Assembly: GCA_029432815.1 (NCBI GenBank)
Contig: JAROBA010000001.1
Location: 124,001 to 188,000 of the forward strand
DNA: 64,000 bases
Reading direction: 5' to 3'
From: Pontiellaceae bacterium B1224
GTDB taxonomy: Bacteria; Verrucomicrobiota; Kiritimatiellia; Kiritimatiellales; Pontiellaceae
The translations under genes and the position numbers were made by a program. The notes under the pieces were generated by a model. That model was not told where the DNA came from. It did not search any database and was given only the letters and a program-made list of their open reading frames with translations. Each line of letters begins with the position of its first letter. Within the stretch, counting starts at the first letter, position 1. Positions 27,864-38,213 of this stretch are shown piece after piece.

Positions 27864-29918
27864 CTATTCAATGACCTCCTTTACAGGCAATGCAACATCA
27901 AAGAAACGGTTCACGCCAGCATCAGCCGCCGGCACCTTGATCACTCCAGGCTCTTCCGCAACGTAGGTGCCGACCGCACTCGGAGCAACATGTATCAGGT
28001 CCGATGTGCCGGTGACATCATATGTAGCCCCGACAATCGGATCCGACAGGAACAGCGTAAGATCGCCAGCGGAATCAAATGCAATTCCGGAAATACTGTA
28101 GCTCCATCCTTGCGGCAGCTTACTCTCCGCTGTAACCGTCAAGTTGCTGACCACGAAAGTACCCGAGTCTGAAGTGAAGGGCACATTTTCAAACAGCGTG
28201 AAACCAAATCCGTTAACCTTATCCCACTTACCACTGGCAGGCATGTTTTCCGGATACTGCGGTGTACTCTCGTTGATTACATGAGAGTAGCTTCCTGTGG
28301 AACCAACGTTACCGGTGTAATCCCACCCTAGAGTGGTATATTCGACCTCATCTGTTGCGATTCGGACTAAGGAGGATTCGTAATGCATCACATTATTTAC
28401 ACTGAGCCCAGCCCCCGAATATTGGACACCTGACCCAAACGAACCGCCCGATGTGCCTAACCAGCCATAATCTCCCGGGACAAAATTATTTGTATCCGTA
28501 GCACTGATCCAGGGCCACATGCGCATAACCCATGTCGAACCACTCGCCGTTCCCAAATCAAAGCCGGTCCATATCTGAGCATTGAGATCGGTATCGTAGA
28601 ATCCAAAATGGAAATCCTTATCCGCGTTCTGGGGTTGAGTCAACATTTCGATATCAAACGAGACAGTTACCGATTGGCCCACTTCGGAAAGATCCACAGT
28701 AGAGAAAAATTCCTGCGCCACAACGGGAATAAAACCCGACCGGTCATTTGTGTATGTGTTCGCTGCGAAGGTTGTGGAGAAGCCTGAACCACTCTGATTC
28801 GTAATGGAGTTTCCAGGCAGGGGGGCATATAGATTCCAGGTTTCCGCCGCCATAAGCTGAATGGCTTCCACATACAGATTCGTGGTATAAACCGGAACAA
28901 CAGGCGGCTCATACACTGCGCCCGCATAACCGACCCACAACACATCCACTTCATCCACTGGATTATTGGTTACTCCAAAGGACCAGAGAGGATCAACGCC
29001 GGGCGCAAGCGCGAGCTCGTCAGCGTTAATGGCAGCACCATCAACACCGCTTGTTTCCAGTGCCATAACGATCCACGCATTCGTTTCAACGTGACCCCCG
29101 AAGAATGAGGGCTCCAGAAATGAACCGGCATCAAACGTGGCAGATGAAGGAAGAGTGAGGTGTTCATTGTCAATCTCGATTGGAGAAAGACCGTTAGTGG
29201 CGACCTGCACAGCCAGTGTAGCTCCGGGATTCACATCAAATAGACATTGGTCGGCACCGCCCGCTCCACCGATTTGAATGGATGATGCACCGCCTCTTAC
29301 CGTCATGGTCCCCATGTCATTAATCTGCATACCGACACGTGTTGACAGCAATCCACCGTTAATTTCCAGGTTACCTTCCGTGAGACCGGTGCTGATATCC
29401 AGCCATATGCTGTAGCCATTCGCTCCACGCGCAACTTTGAAAACCCCGTCATTGAGCACAACCGTTCCCACGCCGCCGTTCTGGCCGATGCGGGACCGGT
29501 TAACTTCCCACGTACCGCCATTAATGGTCACGAGTCCCGTAACTCCCGCACCATTACCGACTGTGGAATACCGACTGGCATTGGCCGTGGCCTTTGCCGA
29601 GCCGCCGTTTATTTCCAATTCTCCACTGGCACCGGCAACAGAACCGACAGCAAACGTGTTTATATTGCCCGGAGTGCCGCTGTTAATGATGACCCTGTCA
29701 TCACCACTCAGGTTAATATTTACGACATCACCGTTGGTTGACGGTAAATTGGTGGAGACCTCGCCACCGGGATAGGCCCAGTTGTTTGTAGTCAGATAGT
29801 TGTTATCACCTTCCGCATTCGTCCAATCGTACGTAACCGCCTGAGCGGACAGCCCGCCAAACAGCATCATTCCCAGCGCTAACGTGCCGGTCATTTTTTG
29901 ATCTCTCATTTTCCTCAT
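27864..29918 (-). CDS. Secreted repeat protein (autotransporter-associated beta-strand type) with a long C-terminal extension
   Basis: 685 residues, start at ATG 29918 after GGAG, signal peptide (LALGMMLFGGLSAQA). One set of beta repeats (GEVTTNW block at 35-60, then ASGELEINGG, GVGTVVLNDG, MTVRGGASS) covers residues 30-330. The rest is beta-rich, about 370-610 with a jelly-roll look (SVTVSFDIEMLTQPQNADKDFHFGFYD). The end carries the shared C-terminal module, here ending VNRFFDVALPVKEVIE. Unlike the proteins at 19671 and 35961 the second half is not a copy of the first. Likely surface-located. Confidence 0.7.
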   Translation of the reverse strand: MRKMRDQKMTGTLALGMMLFGGLSAQAVTYDWTNAEGDNNYLTTNNWAYPGGEVSTNLPSTNGDVVNINLSGDDRVIINSGTPGNINTFAVGSVAGASGELEINGGSAKATANASRYSTVGNGAGVTGLVTINGGTWEVNRSRIGQNGGVGTVVLNDGVFKVARGANGYSIWLDISTGLTEGNLEINGGLLSTRVGMQINDMGTMTVRGGASSIQIGGAGGADQCLFDVNPGATLAVQVATNGLSPIEIDNEHLTLPSSATFDAGSFLEPSFFGGHVETNAWIVMALETSGVDGAAINADELALAPGVDPLWSFGVTNNPVDEVDVLWVGYAGAVYEPPVVPVYTTNLYVEAIQLMAAETWNLYAPLPGNSITNQSGSGFSTTFAANTYTNDRSGFIPVVAQEFFSTVDLSEVGQSVTVSFDIEMLTQPQNADKDFHFGFYDTDLNAQIWTGFDLGTASGSTWVMRMWPWISATDTNNFVPGDYGWLGTSGGSFGSGVQYSGAGLSVNNVMHYESSLVRIATDEVEYTTLGWDYTGNVGSTGSYSHVINESTPQYPENMPASGKWDKVNGFGFTLFENVPFTSDSGTFVVSNLTVTAESKLPQGWSYSISGIAFDSAGDLTLFLSDPIVGATYDVTGTSDLIHVAPSAVGTYVAEEPGVIKVPAADAGVNRFFDVALPVKEVIE

Positions 29919-30038
29919 CACTACTCTCCTTTGGTAATGGTTAAATACTCCGCGGCAACTTCAATCTATGAAAGCTGACCGCTTCTTCTATTTGTTAACA
30001 AAGTACACTTATGGAGTTTTTCCGCTAGACATATTTAA

Positions 30039-30052
30039 GTTTACCAGTAAAC
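30039..30052. promoter_or_regulatory. Candidate LacI-type operator
   Basis: GTTTAC-CA-GTAAAC with perfect six-base arms, 38 bases upstream of the LacI start at 30090 and 120 bases upstream of the divergent repeat-protein start. It shares the TTTACC half-site with the sites in front of the LacI gene at 46460. Confidence 0.55.
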
Positions 30053-30089
30053 ATGTGGTTATTTGCGAATCAGTACAAAGAGAAGGTGC

Positions 30090-31160
30090 ATGGATAAAGA
30101 TGACAATTCCCTAAAGGCCTCCGGAAAAGAGTACGTCCGCCCCATCACCTACAGCGATATTGCAAAAGAGCTCGGCGTTTCGAAAATGACCGTTTCGCTT
30201 GCGATGCGAAATCATCCGCGCATTTCCGAAAGCACTCGGATTCGCGTTCAGAAAAAAGCGTCTGAAATGAATTATCAGTCAGACCCCATGCTGACCGCCC
30301 TCTCCAGTTATCGATCGATGACAAAAGAGAAGCCCTTGACCGCTGAATTAGCGTGGATAAATTTTAACGCTGATCCAGATGAACTGAAACGACATGAAGT
30401 TTTTAAGCGATATTGGAATGGAGCCACCGCGACTGCCCGGCAGTTCGGATTTAAACTCGAAGAATTCAAAACGAGTGCAATACCACTGGAGCGAATGAAC
30501 CATATCTTTAAAGCACGTGGCATTCGCGGTATTCTTCTGGCGCCTGTGCTTCATAATGCGGTATCTCCCGCTGAGCTGAATGAATTTCCCTGGAACGATT
30601 ACAGCACGGTTCGTTTCGGTGACAGTCTATCCTTCCTGCGGGTGGATTCCGTTTCCAGCGCACAGATTTTCAATGTCATCATGACCTTCGATCAAATACT
30701 TGGAAAAGGATATGAGCGCATTGGTTACGTCGGAGAATACGACCGTCGGCATCTTTTCAGCGCGGGCTATCTATGGGCTCAACAGGCCCTGCCCCCCTCG
30801 CAGCACTTAACGCCGCTTTTCTGGCGGAAAGACGGTTCAGCAGACAAGCTTCCGATGCTGAAACAGTGGATGAACCAGCAAACACCGGATGCCATCATTT
30901 CCGGCGATGCTCAACTCTTCCCTCTGTTGAAAAAGCTGAAGTATCGCATCCCGGAAGATGTCGGCCTGGCCGGCCTGACCAAACACGACAGCCCGATCAA
31001 TGCCGGCGTCGACCAAAACCCCGAAGAGATCGGCCGCATTGCGGTTCGTGCTCTTGTTGCACAACTGAATGAAAACAGATTCGGAATTGCTCCGGCCCAA
31101 AAAGAGATTCTCGTTGAAGGCCAATGGTTCGACGGCTCGATGCTCCCATCGAAGGTTTAG
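30090..31160 (+). CDS. LacI-like regulator with variant hinge
   Basis: Start at ATG 30090, with AGAAGG six bases upstream. About 356 residues. Helix-turn-helix YSDIAKELGVSKMTVSLAMR is followed by NHPRISESTRIRVQKKASEM and then YQSDPMLTALSSYR. This replaces the usual PNPxARxL hinge and marks a subgroup seen in PVC bacteria. The ligand domain follows (KARGIRGILLAPV, GKGYERIGYVGEYDRRHLFSAGY, GLAGLTKHDSPINAGVDQNPEEIGRIAV). It is a paralogue of the regulator at 46460-47518. It diverges from the repeat-protein/GH92 group and converges with the sulfatase/lyase operon. Confidence 0.88.
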   Translation: MDKDDNSLKASGKEYVRPITYSDIAKELGVSKMTVSLAMRNHPRISESTRIRVQKKASEMNYQSDPMLTALSSYRSMTKEKPLTAELAWINFNADPDELKRHEVFKRYWNGATATARQFGFKLEEFKTSAIPLERMNHIFKARGIRGILLAPVLHNAVSPAELNEFPWNDYSTVRFGDSLSFLRVDSVSSAQIFNVIMTFDQILGKGYERIGYVGEYDRRHLFSAGYLWAQQALPPSQHLTPLFWRKDGSADKLPMLKQWMNQQTPDAIISGDAQLFPLLKKLKYRIPEDVGLAGLTKHDSPINAGVDQNPEEIGRIAVRALVAQLNENRFGIAPAQKEILVEGQWFDGSMLPSKV

Positions 31161-31168
31161 CACCCCAA

Positions 31169-31197
31169 GCCGGATTTCCAAGGCTTGGAAATCCGGC
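31169..31197 (+). terminator. 29-base perfect hairpin after the LacI gene
   Basis: GCCGGATTTCCAAG-G-CTTGGAAATCCGGC. The core 31176-31190 is an exact TTCCAANNNTTGGAA palindrome. No T-run follows immediately, so termination is plausible but not certain; it separates two convergent units. Confidence 0.7.
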
Positions 31198-31241
31198 GAT
31201 GTACGGCCTCCCGGATCAAAATTAAAACCGCATTTCCGCGT

Positions 31242-33083
31242 TCATTTTTTCAGTTGCGGCGGAACGCGCCCGAAGGCCGGATCGTAAACCGGAACCCCCA
31301 TGCCAGCCGGGGTCTGCCAATCAGGTTTGGGCTGGTGCGTTATGTAAGCATAGTACGGTGTGGCCGAAAGGTCTGGACTGATGAAAAGCGGTGACAGCTC
31401 AGTAATGCCCTTTTTCAATGAAACCTTAAAGGTCACTTCTTTCGCCCCTTCCGGAATAGGCATGGTTTCGTCCACGTCCCCAATGCGAAGCCGTGCCGTT
31501 TTATAGTTAAAGGCTTTTCCATACGTTCCATCATTGATGGCTTTATCCACTTCCACCGGCCAGCGGCGCAGGGAAATTTCATAGTCGCCATCCTGCTCCA
31601 CTTCAATGGCCCACTTCGCCTCAACGGCCACGTCGCCGTTCACAATATGCTTCTGATCCCAGGCCGGATAAATATCCAGCAGCCAGTCGTGTGAAGAGAG
31701 TCCGACAATCGGTGCGTGATCGGAACCGATCACCATATAACTGGTGAGATCGTGCTCCTGCGACACATCGCTCCAGAAGTTTTCGTAGTTCCCGCTCAGG
31801 CGTTCCACCACTTCCGGATACTCGGCGGCAAGATCCGTGGTCTGTTTATGATCCTGCCGGAGGTCATACAGCTCTTTGCCATCCACCAACCGCCACTGAT
31901 CCGTCATCACCGAACAGTAACGCCATTTGATTGGATCAACCACGCGCTGGTTTTCAACAATCAGGGTGCGTTCTTTCCAGGGATTGGAACCGGGATAGAG
32001 CAGATCGCGCAGACTCATACCGTCGTATTCAACCGCCGGCGTTTTCAGCCCGCACAAATCAATCAGCGTGGGAAGAATATCAATATGGGCCGTCAGCTCT
32101 TCCACCGATTTTCCGGCTTCAATTTTACCATCCGGCCAACGAATGATGAACGGGACGCGGTGCCCGCCTTCATAAATAGATCCCTTCTTGCCCCGCATAT
32201 TTCCATCGAAGCCCTTGCCGTTATCTTCCCAGGCATCGCGGTCCCGCTTCAATCCCCCACCCGTTCCGTTATCGGTCATGAAAACAAGAATCGTATTATC
32301 CGCAAGATCCAGATTATCGAGCTCCTTCACGAGCAATGCCATATTGTCGTCGATATTTTCGATCATCCCGTAGACTTCGGGATAGGTTACACGCGGAATC
32401 CCTTCATACTTCGCTGAATATTCCTCCGGGCAGTAAAAAGGTCCGTGCGGTGCATTGGGAACAATGTAGGCAAAGAACGGCCGGTCTTTATTCGCCTCAA
32501 TAAACTTGAGGCCTTCGGCAAACCAGATATCCGTGCAGAACCCTTCGAAACGCTGTTGTTTGCCGTTCACAATATAGGTGTCGTCGAAATAGTCATTGCC
32601 CCAATAATCCGGGGCCTGCCCGACGCCCCCGGCGGCATGATAGACCGATTGCTGAAAACCGCGGTCTTCCGGCCGATAGGGATAGCAGTCGCCCAGATGC
32701 CATTTGCCGAAAATACCGGTCGCATATCCGTTTTCACCGAATACATCCGCCATGGTCACTTCGCGCCGGCGCAGCATACTGCGCCCCTGCACGGTGTGCC
32801 ACACCCCCACCCGATCCGAATAACGGCCGGTCATCAACGCCGCCCGCGTCGGCGCACAGGTTGGGTCCACATGAAAATTATCCAGCAGCGTGCCCTGCTC
32901 CCGCAGCTTGTCAATCGTCGGGGTTTTCACGAACTCATTCCCGGTAAAACCGAAATCGCCATAACCCTGATCATCGGTCATCACAATCACGACGTTAGGC
33001 TTTACCGCCTCTTTCGCAAAACAGGAGCCCGCAGCAAGGACGCCCACGAATACGGTTGTTTTTATGAGGTGTGCATATTTCAT
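31242..33083 (-). CDS. S1-type sulfatase with C-terminal extension
   Basis: Start at ATG 33083, signal peptide ([13 protein letters not shown]). 614 residues. The formylglycine motif is Cys76 in [14 protein letters not shown], and Asp37/Asp38 ([10 protein letters not shown]) bind calcium. GKWHLGD and MTDNGTGGG complete the alkaline-phosphatase-like core. The last 130 residues form a beta-rich extension ([26 protein letters not shown]), probably a glycan-contacting domain. Removes sulfate esters in the periplasm or outside; the exact position is unknown. It is the last gene of the 15-kb operon, 13 bases after the heparinase-like gene. Confidence 0.92.
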   Translation of the reverse strand: MKYAHLIKTTVFVGVLAAGSCFAKEAVKPNVVIVMTDDQGYGDFGFTGNEFVKTPTIDKLREQGTLLDNFHVDPTCAPTRAALMTGRYSDRVGVWHTVQGRSMLRRREVTMADVFGENGYATGIFGKWHLGDCYPYRPEDRGFQQSVYHAAGGVGQAPDYWGNDYFDDTYIVNGKQQRFEGFCTDIWFAEGLKFIEANKDRPFFAYIVPNAPHGPFYCPEEYSAKYEGIPRVTYPEVYGMIENIDDNMALLVKELDNLDLADNTILVFMTDNGTGGGLKRDRDAWEDNGKGFDGNMRGKKGSIYEGGHRVPFIIRWPDGKIEAGKSVEELTAHIDILPTLIDLCGLKTPAVEYDGMSLRDLLYPGSNPWKERTLIVENQRVVDPIKWRYCSVMTDQWRLVDGKELYDLRQDHKQTTDLAAEYPEVVERLSGNYENFWSDVSQEHDLTSYMVIGSDHAPIVGLSSHDWLLDIYPAWDQKHIVNGDVAVEAKWAIEVEQDGDYEISLRRWPVEVDKAINDGTYGKAFNYKTARLRIGDVDETMPIPEGAKEVTFKVSLKKGITELSPLFISPDLSATPYYAYITHQPKPDWQTPAGMGVPVYDPAFGRVPPQLKK

Positions 33084-33096
33084 GATATTCCGATTC

Positions 33097-35511
33097 CTAC
33101 TTTTCAATTTCCAGCGACAATTCAACACCATCCAGCTTTAAGGTGGCTTTCCAGTCAGCACCGCTGACGAGCCAGGTATTTTCGGCAACCCTTTTAACGG
33201 ATTGGATTTTTACCCCATCGCTCTGGAACGAAGGTTCATAAACCGCCACGAACGGGCGATTCCATGCCTCGCCCGACTGCCGCACCACCATGGTTGGCTG
33301 GAGCCGGTCCCAATATTTTTCGTCAACATAATGGCGGGCACCGCGGTTCGCCGGTGCCATCACCGAAAAGACGCGGCGATCGTCTTCGCCCAAAACCCAC
33401 ACGTCCATCGCAACTTCGTTCCCTTCGATTTCGAGCGGGAAGCGCGCCTCGATGGTGGATTCGATCTCTGCGGACTCTTCTTCTGTGAAGTAGTCATAGC
33501 CCTTCTGATTGCCGCGTTTCGAGGTCAGCAGTGAACTGCTCTTCAGCGTGGGCTTCGGCAGTTCCATCGAGTCGGCCATCGCGTGGTAGAACCAGTCGTG
33601 ATACTGATCCGAATCGTTTTCATCGGTTTTCGAGCGGAAGACGTCGAAATAGAATGCGGTCGTGTCGTCGATCCGAACAAGCGCCAGCGTACGCTGCTGC
33701 GTGGCCGCAGGACTTTTGTGGTTAAAGCTCGCGGTGAGATAGGTCAATGCATTGTCCGTCGCGGGTTGATCAAACGCCGGCTCGACCTTTTTGACCTGCA
33801 TCTGAATCATACCCCTGCCATGTGAGGCATATTTGGAATCGCCATTCACAATGACGGTGTTGTGCGATGGCGGCTGCCGGTAATATTCACCATGATCGGC
33901 CTGCCAGTAGCTGCTGCCGCGACCTGAATCAAATCCCAGCACATAGCCCGCACCATAGAGTTCAACAGCCAATCCATTGGCGTGCATGTGGCCGCCCTTC
34001 GTGCCGAAAACCGCCGCGCCGAGCGCGTAACGCACATCGCCGTTCGACGGCATATTCTGCAGCATCGCCAGATTGATCGGTTCTGCAAAATAGGTAGGCG
34101 TAATCTTCAGCGCAGCCGGATCGCCTTCCGGGAGCTCAGACACGTAGCGGGTCAATGCCAGCAGGCTGGTGGCGTTGTTGCGATCGTATTTGCCGGCGGC
34201 AATTTCCGCCTGCAGCGCAGCGGCAAAGGCGCTGGCGTTTTCAGCATCGCCTTCACTGACCGCCCAACTGAGCATCATTTCCAAAGCGCGGGTATCCACC
34301 CGTGCATAGCTCGTGTCGCCCATGGCGTGCGAGTGGCCGTTGGGATACATTTGTTTCAGCTGGCCGAGAACCGCCTTCGTTACGACGGGATTCGCAAGGG
34401 CTTTCCGACCGTTCGGATCGTTCGAGAGCAGCGATGCGATGGTCACGATGTTTGCAGTGGTATCGAACGCGTATCCGGGCGCCTCGGCCCAGACGGCGTA
34501 TTCCGGATCGTAGCCCTCTTCAATAACATGGATCACCCCCGACTGATTGGGCAGATCGGCATTGAGCGCGATATCAACATAATATTCGCGGCCTTTTCCG
34601 TCTTCATAGGCGGCATTGCTGTCGAGCACCATGCCACCGTAGGTAATCTTCATGGCCTGATGCAGGTTCCAGTTTCCGGAGCGCCCTCCGCCTTCAATAA
34701 TTCGATCGACAAAACGTTTGATGCCCTGCTCGATAACGGCGCCATCCATCTCGGCATTTTCCTGAATATAGTCGTACAGAAAATCATACGCGATTGCGAT
34801 ACTGTGCAGGATGCCGTCGTGAATAACTTCATAAGAGGTGGTTCCGATTATTTTTGAAGGTCCGCCATCTTCATCCAGAATGGCCGGCGCTTTGGTGTGG
34901 GCCAGGCCGTTCATAAACGTCCAGAGAATCGGCGCGGCAAACTCGGCATATTTTTTATCGCCGGTAACCCAATAGAGAAAGGAAGCATCTGCCGCGAGAG
35001 CGAGCATTTCGTTATTAATCCGCTCAATCGCGTGACCGGTGATGGACGGGTCGACCCACTCCTCCGATTCCGTCTTTGTGTTGATGAGCATGATTTTCCC
35101 ATCTTTATCATTATAAGGAATGAGCTCATCAATCGGGGTCTGGCGAACGTAGTCGGTTTTCCAATCGCGCGCACCGGCAAAGCGCGGCGTCGGAACGGGG
35201 GCTTTTCCCTTGCCGTCGATCGTACGGGAACCCTTGGTGATCGCCTGCTCGTAATGGGTATCCCAATTCATCGCCAGGCGCGATACCGCCCAGTCGGGTT
35301 CAAGGGTCGTTTTTGCCACATACGTATCAATTTTTTCCGTCAACTGAACGAAAGCGGCATTGGCCCACGGTACCGTGGCGACTTTCTCAGCAATCACCTC
35401 CTGTTGAGCGGCGGTCACCAGCAGCTGCGGGTGATCTGCGTGCGCGAGCACGCTGAAGAGTGCGGCTGTGACCAGTACATAGGCTTGTTTCATCGTTTTG
35501 CTATTCATCAT
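33097..35511 (-). CDS. Secreted heparinase II/III-like putative polysaccharide lyase
   Basis: 804 residues, signal peptide ([16 protein letters not shown]), start preceded by AGGAG. An alpha-toroid covers about 30-480 ([40 protein letters not shown]). The heparinase II/III beta-sandwich contains [20 protein letters not shown] and [19 protein letters not shown], as in PL12/PL15/PL21-like enzymes. It cleaves uronate-containing glycan chains by beta-elimination in known relatives. Between a repeat protein and a sulfatase, it is a likely core degradation enzyme of this operon. The family number and glycan cannot be assigned from sequence alone. Confidence 0.82.
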   Translation of the reverse strand: MMNSKTMKQAYVLVTAALFSVLAHADHPQLLVTAAQQEVIAEKVATVPWANAAFVQLTEKIDTYVAKTTLEPDWAVSRLAMNWDTHYEQAITKGSRTIDGKGKAPVPTPRFAGARDWKTDYVRQTPIDELIPYNDKDGKIMLINTKTESEEWVDPSITGHAIERINNEMLALAADASFLYWVTGDKKYAEFAAPILWTFMNGLAHTKAPAILDEDGGPSKIIGTTSYEVIHDGILHSIAIAYDFLYDYIQENAEMDGAVIEQGIKRFVDRIIEGGGRSGNWNLHQAMKITYGGMVLDSNAAYEDGKGREYYVDIALNADLPNQSGVIHVIEEGYDPEYAVWAEAPGYAFDTTANIVTIASLLSNDPNGRKALANPVVTKAVLGQLKQMYPNGHSHAMGDTSYARVDTRALEMMLSWAVSEGDAENASAFAAALQAEIAAGKYDRNNATSLLALTRYVSELPEGDPAALKITPTYFAEPINLAMLQNMPSNGDVRYALGAAVFGTKGGHMHANGLAVELYGAGYVLGFDSGRGSSYWQADHGEYYRQPPSHNTVIVNGDSKYASHGRGMIQMQVKKVEPAFDQPATDNALTYLTASFNHKSPAATQQRTLALVRIDDTTAFYFDVFRSKTDENDSDQYHDWFYHAMADSMELPKPTLKSSSLLTSKRGNQKGYDYFTEEESAEIESTIEARFPLEIEGNEVAMDVWVLGEDDRRVFSVMAPANRGARHYVDEKYWDRLQPTMVVRQSGEAWNRPFVAVYEPSFQSDGVKIQSVKRVAENTWLVSGADWKATLKLDGVELSLEIEK

Positions 35512-35591
35512 CTCTACTCCTGTTAAAAGGATTCATTTCTAAACTTAAAATCTTCGTGCCGCAATCGGGTATCCACTTCAATCAATACCCC

Positions 35592-35648
35592 TCATTTCAC
35601 GTTAAAAACATAGTCGATGGGATTGCCGGAATTATACCCATTCATCCA
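35592..35648 (-). pseudogene. Possible gene fragment
   Basis: Reads WMNGYNSGNPIDYVFNVK then stop, with protein-like composition, but an in-frame stop lies two codons before it. It may be the end of a lost gene. Together with 35692-35856 it fills the gap of about 450 bases between two operon genes. Confidence 0.3.
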
Positions 35649-35691
35649 TTTTTATGAGTTTCCAAGTTAACTTTCCGCGATTATTCAAAAA

Positions 35692-35856
35692 TCAATAACG
35701 GATACGTAACTGCAAAAAACGGTTCCAATGGTTGGAAATAAATTTTGCATCCTCAACAGCAACTGAACCCGCCGTGTTGGATGCCCCCGAGCTCGACCAG
35801 ATTTTCCACGACTGGTCCGTTGCATCATGCAGCAAGGCGTTGTCGTTATTCGACAC
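35692..35856 (-). pseudogene. Possible remnant of a secreted protein's C-terminal module
   Basis: Reads VSNNDNALLHDATDQSWKIW, a Ser/Gly/Ala stretch, SVAVEDAKFISNHWNRFLQLRIRY and stop. The ending resembles the shared C-terminal module (FYRFRLL, FYKLEAW), and the composition is coding-like. No start or upstream domain is left. An exact palindrome (35723-35737) overlaps it. Confidence 0.35.
35723..35737. repeat. TTCCAATGGTTGGAA palindrome in a decayed gap
   Basis: Exact family member inside the possible remnant between the repeat protein and the heparinase-like gene. Confidence 0.9.
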
Positions 35857-35872
35857 AAAAAAGGTACAGCCA

Positions 35873-35904
35873 TAAAAAAACGGGAGTGAAATACATCACC
35901 CCCA
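35873..35904 (-). terminator. Terminator after the repeat protein
   Basis: GGGAGTGA-AATACA-TCACCCCC stem with six A's on the left, which is a T-run on the minus strand. It lies about 60 bases past the repeat-protein stop. Confidence 0.7.
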
Positions 35905-35960
35905 TTCGTTCAGCCGCCACCGCATGCAGCGGGGCGGGATGATCTTCCACTAAACGTATT

Positions 35961-38150
35961 TTATTCCTCGTACGCTTCGATCTGGTAAAACTCCACAGCA
36001 CCCGTGGCTGTCAGATTCGTCGAAGTCGTACTGCCGGCGCCGGGAATTGCAGCCATGTTCGTGGACCAGCTCCCATTGACCAGGTCCGACTTGCTCAGCA
36101 CATTGTAGCTTATTCCCTGCTCGGAATCCCACGACAAGTCAACTGTCGCACCGGAAACGCTAAACGCCGTGATGTCCGGTTGAATTTCCGGCCCAAAGCC
36201 CGATGCTTTGACGCGCAACGTATCATTCGTTGTGTCATCATTGGTATCCACGAAACTGAAGCTCCAGGTATTGGAGTCTACTTCATCTGCAAATGCCAGA
36301 TCGCTTTCCAAAGGGGCTCCTTGCCACGTCATAATATCCCATTCACCATTTCCTCCGGCATATCCGGTCATGAAATCGACGTCCAAGATGGAACCTGCGA
36401 CAAAGGTAACATCACCGTTAAACGTGCTGTTGGTATCCCCCTTGTCGATCACTTCAATTGGAGTAATGCCGCCGGCATCGATCCGGGCCTTCAACGTGCT
36501 TCCACTACCTTGGTACCAGCCGCCGTCAACTGAACCAGCTTCGCTGCCAATCTTGATATCCACGATATCCGAACCTTCTACAGAGAACGTACCGACCGCT
36601 CCGCCAATACCCAGTCCGACCTGACCGCGCGTTAATAAACGACCACTGCCTGAAATGTTAAGGGTTCCAGAGCTGCCGTTCCCATTGCCGAGCCATAGGC
36701 TGTAATCCCCATAAAGACGTCCAACTTTAAAGGTACCCCCATTGATATTGAGGGTTCCTGTTGCTCCGCTAACACCGAAACGGGCTGCATTAAATTCCAG
36801 AAAACCGCCATTCAAGTTAATGGTGCCATCACCATTGGCATTCAGCCCGACTTCCTGCCGTCCACTCGTATGTGAAGTAAATGTGAGATCACCGCTGTTA
36901 TGGTTGTAGGTGCCTTGTGCTCCAATACCCACCTCCAAATCTCTTTGACCGGTGAAAACGGCTGTTCCATCGTAGTCGACCACATATTCCGTGCCCAGCT
37001 CCACTCCAACCACAGATATATCGGCGATCCGCCAAATATCGTTGTTATATGGTCCCCATGTAGCCGGATCGTCTGCTGCCAGATTGAGCACCCAGTTGGT
37101 CGGATTGTCGGAAGCGGTATCACCGCCGGCTCCCGTCCAGTAGAGGGTTCGCTGTGAAATCGGTGGCGGAACAATATTTGAACCCCAGGGCCAACCGAGT
37201 TTATACCCGACATAAAGGATGTCGCCGGAAATGCTGAACCCCCAATCGTTGGTATCAACACCGGCCGCAGGCAGTATGCCCAGATTGCTCCACACCGCAT
37301 TTGAAGCAACCATTACCGGCCAGGAACCGCTAGCAGGACTGTATCCATCGATAAAGCCCACATCCAGTTGCGAACCGAATTTGAACACGACTGCAGGCGT
37401 ATTATTCGTATTGCTGTTATCAATATGTATCGGTGAAACCCCCGAGGCTCCGATACCTACACGCAGGACAGAATTGGAATTCTGATACCAACTGCCGGTA
37501 CCGGTTCCGCCATTAGCGCCGATACTGATCGTACTGCCCGCCCCCTGAACACTGAACGTACCATAATCCCCCAGCTCAATCGGACCACGGGTAGTCAGAG
37601 AGGAGGCATTGGCAACGACCAGGGTTGCGTTAGAAGAACCCATCGAGATGGACATTCCATTCCCGTTTTCAAAATAACCGTTGCCGCCACGGGAAACGAA
37701 AAGCTTCCCCCCATCAAGATTTACCAGAGCGTCGCCGCCAATACCAATATTCAGCTGATGGCTTGATTGATACGTGCCGCCCCACAAATTCAGAGTAGTA
37801 AGAGGCGTACTGTTTTTTCCGACCCAGTCGCGCACGGTATTCCCAGCTCTGCTGCTGTTATAAAACCCGCCGGTCTGGTTCAGGGTCATTCCGCCATACC
37901 ACTCTGTACTCCGTACGATGTTGGTATCACCATCAGCATAGTTAATGGTACCGTTTACGCTCGCATTAGCGATTACAACATAAGGATTTGTCGTTGCGTT
38001 ATCCGTCGGAATTGAGTCCATACTCCAGTTAGCCGCATTGTTGTATTGATCATTTCCATCGCCCGTCCATTCATTCTGTGCCTGCGTCGAAACGCCTGCC
38101 AAAATGAACGTTGCCATGGCAACCCCCATCATACCTGATCTATTTTTCAT
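35961..38150 (-). CDS. Large secreted repeat protein with internal duplication
   Basis: 729 residues, start preceded by AGGAGC, signal peptide (ATFILAGVSTQA). Same design as the protein at 19671-22034: first half from EWTGDGNDQYNNAANW, second half from RTLYWTGAGGDTASDNPTNW, both followed by GT(L/I)N(I/L)-GG type beta repeats. The tail is the C-terminal module (SYNVLSKSDLVNGSWS...VEFYQIEAYEE). No enzymatic motif and no beta-barrel. Its gene is directly after a sulfatase in the 15-kb operon, so a surface scaffold or glycan-capture role fits. Confidence 0.75.
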   Translation of the reverse strand: MKNRSGMMGVAMATFILAGVSTQAQNEWTGDGNDQYNNAANWSMDSIPTDNATTNPYVVIANASVNGTINYADGDTNIVRSTEWYGGMTLNQTGGFYNSSRAGNTVRDWVGKNSTPLTTLNLWGGTYQSSHQLNIGIGGDALVNLDGGKLFVSRGGNGYFENGNGMSISMGSSNATLVVANASSLTTRGPIELGDYGTFSVQGAGSTISIGANGGTGTGSWYQNSNSVLRVGIGASGVSPIHIDNSNTNNTPAVVFKFGSQLDVGFIDGYSPASGSWPVMVASNAVWSNLGILPAAGVDTNDWGFSISGDILYVGYKLGWPWGSNIVPPPISQRTLYWTGAGGDTASDNPTNWVLNLAADDPATWGPYNNDIWRIADISVVGVELGTEYVVDYDGTAVFTGQRDLEVGIGAQGTYNHNSGDLTFTSHTSGRQEVGLNANGDGTINLNGGFLEFNAARFGVSGATGTLNINGGTFKVGRLYGDYSLWLGNGNGSSGTLNISGSGRLLTRGQVGLGIGGAVGTFSVEGSDIVDIKIGSEAGSVDGGWYQGSGSTLKARIDAGGITPIEVIDKGDTNSTFNGDVTFVAGSILDVDFMTGYAGGNGEWDIMTWQGAPLESDLAFADEVDSNTWSFSFVDTNDDTTNDTLRVKASGFGPEIQPDITAFSVSGATVDLSWDSEQGISYNVLSKSDLVNGSWSTNMAAIPGAGSTTSTNLTATGAVEFYQIEAYEE

Positions 38151-38213
38151 TTCCTGCTCCTGTTTAATGTTTGTAAATTACTTTACTGCGTCCCGATTGG
38201 GAGTACGTTTATA

